Part shown: positions 23,560-35,381 of the stretch, piece after piece
Layout of the letters: each line of letters starts with the position of its first letter
Numbering within the stretch: the first letter of the stretch is position 1
Notes under the pieces: model-generated
Database searches by the model: none
Seen by the model: only the letters and a program-made list of their open reading frames with translations
What the model was told of the DNA's origin: nothing
DNA from: Nematostella vectensis
Lineage: Eukaryota; Cnidaria; Anthozoa; Actiniaria; Edwardsiidae
Reading direction: 5' to 3'
DNA length: 64,000 nucleotides
NCBI RefSeq assembly: GCF_932526225.1
Contig: NC_064034.1
Coordinates: 5,628,001 to 5,692,000 of the forward strand
Made by a program: the position numbers and the translations under genes

Positions 23560-26500
23560 ATTCGGGGCCTATTTGCAGAGTTGGTCGAGCTTTAGAATTC
23601 CCAAAGCGGCACTACATGTGTAAAAGAAGTAGATAACATCCGCAAGACGTGTGTTATGAGTAAAGAGAGCGTATTTATGACAGGATCGAGGGCGAGTTGA
23701 GACTGCAACTCGCGCCAGATGGTCGAGTCGATTATGACCCGTGAGACTGCGAGCGCTGAATTATTTGGTGTGTTTATCACGTCACGAGCTGAGGTCAGCA
23801 CTTCGGGCGAAGCAATGATAAGTAGCTCTCAGCCACTCGCTTGCTCTCCTTCGCGCTTTCACCAACAGGACGAGGCAGCACAACGCGCGCGTCGCTTTCC
23901 TCGCTTATCCATGGGCCATGTCCTTTGCGATTCCGAACGGAAGATATTCCAGGCTGTTTTTGGGTGTGTCGTCGACTCTCTCTGTGTTTCTCCAAGCACA
24001 GCAGCAAGGGTTGCTATTCTCTCGTCAATAGATTTTCCTATCGAGGTCGTGCTCTCAGACAACCAATCACGACTTGACGAGTGATGGTCTCACGGGCCTT
24101 TTGATTATGATGTGCTGGGTCGAGGTAGATTATGTTTCTCGATCCTTTTTTAAAAGAAATTCATAAAAAAACTTACTCCATTATACTTAATGGCTTTTCA
24201 CGGCACAATGACTGCTCTTCGGACTGTTTTGTCACTTTTAGCTACTTCTAGAAATTGCGAAGAGCTCCATTTTAGGGGAGCGGTGGGCAAGGTTTCAATG
24301 CCATTCACGGCAACTGCAACCTTGAATTTCTATCTCTAACACAAGGAACAGTTTTCTTCTTTAACCTCCTAACACTATAAGTATTTTAGCGGATACAAAC
24401 ATTAATTTATGTTTTGTTTATTCAGGATGTTACACACGTGTCTTGATAACAGCACCGGTTCGTTGTGACTCGTATCCTGCCCTGAGGCTTTTTGATGAAA
24501 CCAAGCCCGTTCCTTGTTTATGATACTTATTGATATATATATATATATTATACCATTCGTACCGTTCTATAGCCACGTTCGCAATTTAACAGTGATCACG
24601 AGTGTGTCAAGTGATAAAGAATTGCATGTTTGGGATAATGATTCCTCGAAAAAAAAATCGGTACTTTTTTGCACACCACAGAGCATGCGGAGTGAGTAGT
24701 TCTGTTTGTGGCCTATGAGCTTTGCTATACAAAAGCATATCAACTATTGTTATAAGGTGACAGTTATTTGCTTTTCAGAATAACAATTCTTGTCCCAAGA
24801 AGCAGTTAGAACTAAGTCCGTATATTCAAGGTTTTAATGGCTGGACCGACGTCTTACCTGGGATTGACTCGGGCGGTTTGCCTCCAGTCACATAGCTAAA
24901 GGGCAGGGCGTACGTAGCCACACTCTCATCAATATTTGGGATACCTTTATACGCACTCGGTCGTTTCTTTGAGGCCTGGGACTAAAACATTTTCTTGATA
25001 AATTTTAGATAAATATATGATCAAAGGGTTTTTCAACGACTTTTTCGCTGTGAGTTTTTTATTGACTGGAATCATACTACAATGTTTTCTAAAGGTGCCT
25101 GAACGGGAAATCTTCGCTACTCCTAAATATGGATATATTCGCCCATATAAAGCAATACTACCGGAGGGCACTATATCATGCTTGGTTAAATATCATCCAC
25201 TACAACTTTGCCGACTTCTCAAAAGACATTAGACGTAAGGACTTGGAGAATGTCTCTTGGACTCTTGATTAGGATTTGGAATAACTCCAAATAAGGTTAA
25301 TGGCTATAGTGCTTTCCATCTCGAGCAAAGCCGTAGAATAAACATAACCTCAAGTTACTGTCCCTAATAGAATCAATTAACGTCCGCACTTCAAAGGTTA
25401 TCGAGGATGCTTTGAACAAACAAATCCTGAAGTTGCGATAACCCAGAAGAGTGGACGCACTTGCGGTTTGCGCGGTGTACACTTGCGCGCGATAACCCAT
25501 GTCGAGATCACTCGTGCGCGGTCATATCGCGCCTTTTTGCATTTTTAGAGCCCTCATTGTGTTGCGCGCTTTTGCTGAGGTCATTATTACCAGGATAATT
25601 CATGAAGTATTTCAATAACATCAGGCAAATTTATGATAAACTACAGGGGAATCATTTGCGGTAAAAGTCGGTCTTGTGCGATCATAATCATCGTGTGCAC
25701 GAAAACATGATATAGTTTTGATGTTCAATGGTTCTACCAAAAGAGCATTATGCTCTTTTGATTACAAAGTACGGACGCTCTTTTTTAAATAGTTCCGCTA
25801 AGAAGGGGAAAGATTTGTATCCAGTTTATGTTCGACTCCTTTAGTGGTCTTTATTCTTGGTCATTGTTCATTTTCCCGTGAGATTTGTATTTATATGGAT
25901 ATTTAAGTCCTCTTCTCACATTCGAATGTACCACAAGCGCCGAACAGTCATATCAGCGAGCCAAGATCGTCTAGTCACACGCGACGCCCCATGCAATTTC
26001 TCTAGTGTAAACAACGAGATAAGCAAGACGATACACACACGTTGACACTTATTAATTTTTATTGCGTCTACTCCTATTTCACTGATGAAAGCATGTCGCC
26101 TATGATTCTTATGCTATGATCTAGAATCCGTAAAAAGAGCACATCTTTAGATCAATATTAGTACAGCCGCTTGCAAACTAATTTACATTTCAATACTTTC
26201 ATTGCGATTAGAGTTAAGAATTCTATGAGTTCACCGGCAGTTATACAGTTAATTATCTTGAGAATTACACGATAAAGGAGGGTATTTCCTAAAATAGTGG
26301 TCTTTTTCAAGAATGAATATATTCTACTGGCATTCTGCTTATGACAACCGTTCTGAATCATTGCATGATTACTGGCAAGATCCTGATATATATAACGAGT
26401 ATGGCATGGGATAGGTTTCAAACAACCTTCCCAACTGATCACATGTTTAGATTAGGCTTGGGCGAGGCGGCTAACATGATGGGCTACCATAGATAACGTC

Positions 26501-26977
26501 GATGTAATAACCTCAAAGGGTAGCAGTTAACCCGGGGTTATCAATGCCGCGTGTAGCGGGATTGGGTAGCGGTTGTTATAAGAGATAACAAGAGATTAGC
26601 GGACACATGGAGAATGCTGGAGGGATGCAGGGCTAGCTCGTTAAAACATTATCATTGAGTAGAGGATTTGCAAGGGGATTACCGCAAATAAAAATCCTTC
26701 TTGAAAACCGAGCTGGTTCTACTTTGGCGCGTAGCTTGAAACTGGGCCTAAGGGGGCAGTGGCGGGCGCAAACTATCATCCTCCCAACCCCTCCACGAAT
26801 TAATCGTCAAATTTTGTACCTTTCTGTGTAATATCTAACCTACGCCATCTCCCCCTCTAGGCAAATCCTGGCAAAGCTACTATTTCTACTAGTTCTTGGG
26901 CCAACAATGTCCTTGCGTCCCTTATCTCTTAGCTTGATTCTCTGATAACTCTTCAGGATGACTGGCGAAGTGTCTTG
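23560..26977. other. Intergenic region between RPTP-A and RPTP-B
   Basis: Contains the 3' flank of RPTP-A and the presumed promoter of RPTP-B. Overlapping open frames on both strands at 23719-24084 lack splice or domain support and more likely reflect CG-richer promoter-proximal sequence. A perfect 21-bp palindrome (aaaagagcat-t-atgctctttt) lies near 25740-25761. Nothing else recognisable. Confidence 0.55.
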
Positions 26978-29900
26978 TCAAAGTACAAAATTTGCGTAGT
27001 CCCCAAACGTGTCCAGGTATCGTAGAGCCATCTCGTAGCAAGACACATACTGAGCCTGCAGAAAATAGCAAAACACCTGCTGTAAACGGGTGAAGAATGG
27101 GTCATATGAAATACATTAGAACCCCTTTGACTACTCGAGCTCTGAAGAGAAACAAAATGTTAACGGGCTCGATGTAAGATATCACATTGGCCTCTAATAA
27201 TATCACAGAAATCAAGAATAAATACAAAAAGCCAAATTAGTCGTGTTCGTGAACCAGAAGAATGAATACAATACACAAATAACTGGAATTCGACTCTGCC
27301 AAATTTTCGTCTTTAATTAGACTTTTTCAGGGCAGAAGAAGTCTTATTGCTTATTAAAGACGAAATTTGGCAGAGTCGAATTCCAGTTTTGGAATTGTAA
27401 TACAGAAATCTAGAACATATAGTAACGTTGTAACATGAACACGCGATGGACCTTACTCGAGGTTAAAGGGCAAAATGTGGCCAGGGAAACAAAAACATTG
27501 TTCGGGAAAGCAGGGAGTTCGAGTTATACGTGGTATTTGATTTTGAGTTTTCCGAGTTTAAATGACTAAAACAAAATGACAAAATCAGCGGTAAATCGAA
27601 AGTTAGCGAGATAAAACTACAGAAGCACGTCGACTAAGTCCCTCGTTTATCCGGACACTGCACTTAGCTTGGTTTCATTGTTCTTTCAAGCATGTCAACG
27701 ACGTCCCTGGATTATCCGGACATTGCACTTACAAGCGACGTGACGGACTGTGGTCTCTTAATGCGAATAACCTTGATAACCTGAAACACGTCCACCACCT
27801 GCTCGATCTTCAGTCGCTCAAGGATTGAGTATATAGCGCAGAAAGCTCCGCTCCTTGTTGTACCGTTGCTGCAAGGATTGTTTAAAATCATCCGGGTTAG
27901 ATATTATAAACGGGGGTTGATTTGGTGCAGATACATATTGAACAATTCAATGAAGTTATAAAAATGCGCACAATGCTGCCGCCATACAAATGGTTCGTTT
28001 ATTCTACTCCAAGTAATAGATACAAAACGAACTGACGTTTAAGTATGACCCTCCGATGTCGCCTATTTCATACTCTAAGTAATAGATAGAAAACGAACTG
28101 ACGTTTAAGTATGACCCTCCGATGTCGCCTATTTCATACTCCAAGTAATAGATAGAAAACGAACTGACGTTTGAGTATGACCCTCCGATGTCGCCTATTT
28201 CATACTCCAAGTAATAGATAGAAAACGAACTGACGTTTGAGTATGACCCTCCGATGTCGCCTATTTCATACTCCAAGTAATAGATAGAAAACGAACTGAC
28301 GTTTGAGTATGACCCTCCGATGTCGCCTATTTCATACTCCAAGTAATAGATAGAAAACGAACTGACGTTTGAGTATGACCCTCCGATGTCGCCTATTTCA
28401 TACTCCAAGTAATAGATAGAAAACGAACTGACGTTTGAGTATATGACACTCCGATGTCGCCTATTTCATACTCCGAGTAATAGATAGAAAATGAACTGAC
28501 GTTTGAGTATATGACCCTTCCGATGTCGCCTATTTCATACTCCAAGTAATAGATAGAAAACGAACTAACGTTTGAGTATATGACCCTCCGATGTCGCCTA
28601 TTTCATACTCCAAGTTTTTACAGATGGAAAACGAACTGACGTTTGAGTATATGACCCTCCCATGTCGCATATTTCATACTCCAAGTAATAGGTAGAAAAT
28701 GAACTGACGTTTAAGTATTACCCTCCCATGTCGCCTATTTCATACTCCGAGTTTTTACAGATAGAAAACGAACTGACGTTTAAGTATATGCACTGTTAGT
28801 TTCAGGGAGTTATTTTTACTCCACTCAGAGAGTAAAAACTACTCTTTGCGATGGAGTACTTTTAAAGGAGTAATTTGAACTCCTTTATTGGAGTAAAAAC
28901 TACTCCACTGAGGAGTATTTTTTTGTTTACTCCCTTAACGGAATAAGTTTTACTCTGCTAAGAATTAGTATCGAATGTTTCTTAGAAAAAGAGTGATTTT
29001 CACTCTTGTTAGTCAAATAATGGAGTAAAAAGTACTCTTTTCTGGGGGGTAATTTTAGCAGAGTAAAAGCTACTCCAACTATCTGAAGTGAAAAGAGTTA
29101 TTTTTACTCCAGATGGTCAAGAAATGGAGTAAAAAAGTACTCCTTTGAGGGGGTAGGTTTTGAAGAGTAAAAACTACTCCAGCCATCTCGTGTTGAAAGA
29201 GTAGTTTTTACTCCAGCTGTATCTTTTTAGAGCAGTAACAAACCACACCAAATATATAAAATAAAGCGAGTTGTTTTTTTTTACTCTGAATTAGCTGAAT
29301 TTAAGAAGGGAAACGATAGTCTTTATTATATAAGACAACAGATAAAAATAATAATTTATCGTATTTATTGTTGAGACAAAAAACTCTACCCTGTGCCTAG
29401 GAGCTTCCTAAGATTTCCTAAGTTCGATCAAAACAACAAAATATGATTAAACTTCCTAAAAATTCCTAGGATTTCCTAGTATAAGCAGTAGACCAGAAAA
29501 TTGGAATAATTTGGATAAGAAAATCTTAGGAAGAAGATTTGAAGCATTCTACAATTTAGGAACTCTTAGGGAAATTCTTAGGAAATCCTAAAAGAACATT
29601 TTCAATACAAGAACAGGCCTCACCATACTTGCATATATTGTCAGCTATACTACAACAATAGGAAATGTAATCAAAGACAGGCATTGGACTCGAACATGAG
29701 TTTTATGTGGTGTACTTTCAGAATTCGCTCAGAATAATTAGTACTGCATTGAAAAGAAAGATAGGTAGGGTGATAATTGTATAAAATTCTTAGATCCGAT
29801 TTGAACATTATAAAATCATATATATTGTTTCTAATAGAAATGCTACTTGAGATTATAAAAAAAAAAAGAAGTCCCGCTTTGCAGATAGAAGACGGCTCAC

Positions 29901-32900
29901 CAGGGCCCGTAAAAGCAGAATGTACCGGGCGTCTCTCGCTTTAGTGGCCGAGAGGGGCTTGGGCCCAAGGCGCAAAATCATAACGGTCGAACGAAAGCCA
30001 TTATCACAGCCTCCGAACGGATAGCCGTTTATTCCCGTCTTTTCTACGCGTAATCCACCTTTTTTAAGGATTTGATGGCAGAAAATGGATTGAAGTAAAA
30101 GGTTAGTGTGTAATGGGCTTCATAATATGATAGGTTCAATAGTAAATGTGATTTGTGCGACCAACTTCAGCATCAAATCATCGTTCGTGAGCGGATTTCT
30201 CGAACTAGACTGATATGTTTTGTGATTCTTTGTTATCTTCCAAAGCAATACTACCTTCTTATGTGTTTCTCTTATTATCTTCGCAGGACATTATGATAGA
30301 GATAGTAAAATGTGCTCGAGTTGCAAAGCCAGAAAAGAAAGAAGTTTGAGGTATAAGGAATGTATCAATGCGTAAATCGCAAGAAACGAATAAAAACTTC
30401 GTAAACTTAAGTTATTCACTAATCACTGTACTTACATCTAAAGCGCCTATGCTTTATAAAATGTTACTTGAAGCACAAAATTGAATAACTTAGCTTAGTA
30501 AAAACCTAGTAATCAGTCTTGCACCTAAAATTTGTCCAGATATTTATTTTGAATATCTAATGTTAGTTTTGTTGGTTTTTGTCCGTATATTCTGATCACA
30601 GTAAACCCTGCATATGAAGAACCTAGTTATCTTTTCAAGCTAGCCTACCAGGTTCAAATTTAAATGGTGCATATAGAGGCATTAGGCTTCTAGCTTCTTA
30701 TCTGAATATACAAAGATGGAGGAGGTGGCAGTTCTTTTGGAAAACCGTAATGACGCCAAAAAGGGTAATGTTCAAAAGCTGTTAAAGTTGTTATAGGAAA
30801 ATAATATTGTGTATGTTTGTTTCAGCTTTGTTATGTTGGAACACTTGTTAGTAATTTTGTCCTGGATACCTTATGTCAAATGACTATTATTTTTCAAACA
30901 TTTTTTCAACTTATATTTTCGTTATTTTTTAAACTGAATTGTTTAATTAAATGATTTGTCAAATTCATAATAACGTCTTTTCCTTGGTGTTTCTAAATTA
31001 CTCTAATTTCTCCAGTATTAACCCCTGAAGTAGGTGGAGTTTAAACGGCCATTTTGTAAAAACAGGGGGGAGGGGGTTGAAATCATCCCTTTAGTTACCC
31101 AATTTGTAGGGGGAAATAAAATAGGGAGTAAAAATTGACTCCCATTTTGAGGGTGAATTGTACTCTTTTAATGGAGTAACAACAAGCAACCTAGTAAATT
31201 ACTCCACTTAGCTACCCCCTAAAGTGGGTAAAATTTACTCCCCTGAGAGAGTGGAAAAAAGGAGTAAAAAATAACTCCATTTTGAGGGTAAATTGTACTC
31301 CTTTAATGTAGTAATAGCAAGCAACCTAGTAAATCACTCCCTTTAGTTACTCCCCTACAGGGGTAAAATCTACTCCCTTGAGAGAGTAGAAAAAAGGGAG
31401 TAAAAAATTACTCCAAAAAGGGAGTCATTTTGTACCTCGGTTTTTTACTCCCTTCTTGGAGTTAAAACTACTCTCTGAAACTAACAGTGTGACCCCCCGA
31501 TGTCGCCTATTTCATACTCCAAGTTTTTACAGATAGAAAACGAACTGACGTTTGAGTATGACCCTCCGTTGTCGCCTATTTCATACTCCAAGTTTTGGTC
31601 AATTTTTGCCTGCACTGGACGGTGATTGATGGTCGATTTTTACCTGCATTTGACGATGATTGGTCGATTTTCACCTGCACTAGACGATGATTGGTCGATT
31701 TTTACCTGCACTGGACGGTGATGGGTCGACCTTTACCTGCACTGGACGATGATTGGTCGGTTTTTCGCTTGCTGTTGTGATCGCTGAACCTCGCTCATTA
31801 GCTCTAACGCTGACTGGTAGTTTGCAGGCCCACTTTTGTCTGGCCAGTTGAAGTAGCTGAAGTGACGGACCATCACGTGACTTTGCTCCTGTAGATAGAG
31901 TGATTACATGCAAAGCGATACACCTTATTTCTGAGGATGTGCTTATTTTCGTAAAAAATCACGAAAAATTGAAATTGGTGGTACGTGGGGTGGTGCTACG
32001 TGAGAGGAAAGACATGTGATTGACAGGTGGGTGGGATAAGCCAACACGTGTTTTATCGTTATTCTTCAACAGGAAATAGTCACTTTCCCAGGTTGTCAAA
32101 GTTAAACTGACTATAAGAAGTCAAAGGTTACTATGGACCCGAAGCTTTGCTTGTGGGACTTACCGTGTAGCTACTGACTTTTAGCCTTCTCATAGTGAAG
32201 TCTCCGTAGTTATCCTTGGAAAGCGGTTCTACCAGTATACTGCCATAGATCTCCGGATGCTCCGTCGGCCAGTACTCAGTGTAAGTCTGCGGAATCAATA
32301 CACGTGAGTGAAACACACCTACTCGCATCGGTACACTTGCCACTCTAAGGTCATGACTGGTTTTTATACCCGTTGGCGTTTTATAACTGCGCTCCGGGAA
32401 ACACTTTTGGTTTCGGCACTAGAATCATAATTGTTCTTGTCATGTTATCACCATCTGAAGTAATAATTTTGTTATCATAGTTGCTAGCCCAAGGCCATTG
32501 GGTCTATCAGCCCCTATGATCACCATTCCTTCCCTGTGTCACCTCATAGTGTGTTGGGTCCATCAGCCCCTATGATCACCATTCCTTCCCTGTGTCACCT
32601 TATAGTGTGTTGGGTCCATCAGCCCCTATGATCACCATTCCTTCCCTGTGTCACCTCATAGTGTGTTGGGTCCATTAGCCCCTTTGATCACCATTCCTTC
32701 TCTGTGTCATCTCATAGTGTGTTAAGTCCATCAGCCCCTATGATCACCATTCCTTCCCTGTGTCACCTCACAGTGTGTTGGGTCCATTAGCCCCTATGAT
32801 CACCATTCCCTTCCCTGTGTCACCTCATAGTGTGTTGGGTCCATTAGCCCCTATGATCACCATTCCTTCCCTGTGTCACCTCATAGTGTGTTGGGTCCAT

Positions 32901-34928
32901 CAGCCCCTATGATCACCATTCCCTTCCCTGTGTCACCTCATAGTATGTTGAGTCCATCAGCCCCTATGATCACCATTCCTTCCCTGTGTCACCTCATAGT
33001 ATGTTGAGTCCATCAGCCCCTATGATCACCATTCCCTTCCCTGTGTCAACTCATAATGTGTTGGGTCCATTAGCCCCTATGATCACCATTCCTTCCCTGT
33101 GTCATCTCATAGTGTGCTGGGTCCATTAGCCCCTATGATCACCATTCCTTCCCTGTGTCACCTCATAGTATGTTGGGTCCATTAGCCCCTATGATCACCA
33201 TTCCTTCCCTGTGTCACCTCACAGTGTGTTGGGTCCATCAGCCCCTATGATCACCATTCCTTCCCTGTGTCACCTCATAGTATGTTGAGTCCATCAGCCC
33301 CTATGATCACCATTCCTTCCCTGTGTCACCTCATAGTGTGTTGGGTCCATTAGCCCCTATGATCACCATTCCTTCCCTGTGTCACCTCACAGTGTGTTAA
33401 GTCCATTAGCCCCTATGATCACCATTCCTTCCCTGAGTCACCTCACAGTGTGTTGGGTCCATCAGCCCCTATGATCACCATTCCTTCCCTGAGTCACCTC
33501 ACAGTGTGTTAAGTCCATCAGCCCCTATGATCACCATTCCTTCCCTGTGTCACCTTATAGTGTGTTGGGTCCATTAGCCCCTTTGATCACCATTCCCTTC
33601 CCTGAGTCACCTCACAGTGTGTTGGGTCCATCAGCCCCTATGATCACCATTCCTTCCCTGTGTCACCTTATAGTGTGTTGGGTCCATCAGCCCCTATGAT
33701 CACCATTCGTTCCCTGTGTCATCTCATAGTATGTTGGGTCCATCAGCCCCTATGATCACCATTCCTTCCCTGTGTCAACTCATAATGTGTTGGGTCCATT
33801 AGCCCCTATGATCACCATTCCTTCCCTGTGTCACCTCACAGTGTGTTGGGTCCATTAGCCCCTATGATCACCATTCCTTCCCTGTGTCACCTCATAGTAT
33901 GTTGGGTCCATTAGCCCCTATGATCACCATTCCTTCCCTGTGTCACCTCACAGTGTGTTGGGTCCATTAGCCCCTATGATCACCATTCCTTCCCTGTGTC
34001 ACCTCACAGTGTGTTGGGTCCATTAGCCCCTATGATCACCATTCCTTCCCTGTGTCAACTCATAATGTGTTGGGTCCATTAGCCCCTATGATCACCATTC
34101 CTTCCCTGTGTCATCTCATAGTATGTTGGGTCCATCAGCCCCTATGATCACCATTCCTTCCCTGTGTCATCTCATAGTGTGCTGGGTCCATTAGCCCCTA
34201 TGATCACCATCTTCCCTGTGTTACCTCATAGGTGTTGGGTCCATTAGCCCCTTATAGAACACCACACCTGCCTGTTTCCTTCAGGTTGTTGGGTCCATCA
34301 GCTCCTATAGATCACCATCTTCCCTGTGTTACCTCATAGGTGTTGGGTCCATTAGCTCCTTTATATCACCATACCTGCCCTGCTTCCTCCAGTGTGTTAA
34401 GCATTACGATCGTGCCAGCCTTGTATTGCATCACCATTCGCCAGAATTCCACTGTCGTTTGGGTCATCGGAGCTTGCGTCATTATAAACAAGTCTCGCTC
34501 TTTGTAGGCCTAAAAGAAGAAAAGAAAATCAAGGCATTACATCTGTAGCTAACGTATAGAGTGGTAAATTCGAGGCTGTCACAGGATATACGCTTAGTAC
34601 GCTCCCATTGGTTGCAGCATCACTTACGTCAGCAAAGCTTGCGTTGATATAATCAGCTTCTTTCTTTGTTGAAAACAGGACCACTCGTGAAGAATTTACT
34701 TAGAACGGAAAAGCAAATAAAGTATGGATCTAATTGTAAAAAAAAAATATTAAACAGAAATTGTTCAGAATGTCAATTAGAGGTCTAGAAGAAATGTTGG
34801 AAAAGAGTTTAAGAAATGCCACACTCACAAGGCAAATATTCCATATCTCTGTTTTTATTCTGGTTCTGAAGGTTTTTCGCCACATTAGTCTCGTCTTCCT
34901 TGATACTATCACTAACCAGCCGAAGCCG
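26978..34928 (-). CDS. RPTP-A second phosphatase domain D2 (probable pseudophosphatase) and C terminus
   Basis: Seven exons from 34928-34829 to 27055-26978: [78 protein letters not shown] joined to [14 protein letters not shown], then [17 protein letters not shown] and a TGA stop. WPD and C-X5-R are formally present (CSNGTTR), but the His before Cys is Gln, the Tyr of KNRY is Asp (KNRD) and the Q-loop Gln is lost (SVTSLAQY). Weak or no activity is therefore likely, as for most D2 domains, whose usual role is regulatory. Confidence 0.87.
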
Positions 34929-35347
34929 CTGAAAGATAACACAATCCCCGAAGATAACAAAATCCACCTGAAAGAGTAAAGTAGAGTAATAACTAACACT
35001 AAAGCTTACCTGAAACTCATCCGCGAATCCTGTGATACCTTTGCCGGGGACAACCGCCGATAATTTCGTTATAGTGCGGCTCAGATCCTGCACTGGGACC
35101 TCGGTGTTGCCGCAAACAGTGGCCTCCAAGATTGCCATATGCACGAATATATACTGTTCCTAGAATAAAATGAGGGTATAGTGATAGTTATCTGAAGGTA
35201 ATACTGAAAATGATAATGATGGTGGTGATTATTATGATGGTGTGGTAGTGATGATTATGATGATAATGGTGTTGTTGTTGTTGTTGTTGATGATAATGAT
35301 GGTGATGATGATGATGATGATGATGATAATGATGGTGATGATCGTGA

Positions 35348-35381
<34 letters not shown>

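Noticed and set aside
23719-24084. Overlapping frames of up to 121 codons on both strands upstream of RPTP-B
   Set aside because: No domain, no splice context, and frames open on both strands point to compositional bias near a promoter.
28004-28408. 134-codon minus-strand frame with 22-residue repeats
   Set aside because: The 66-bp unit is a multiple of three, so it stays open by arithmetic; it lies within an intron of RPTP-A.
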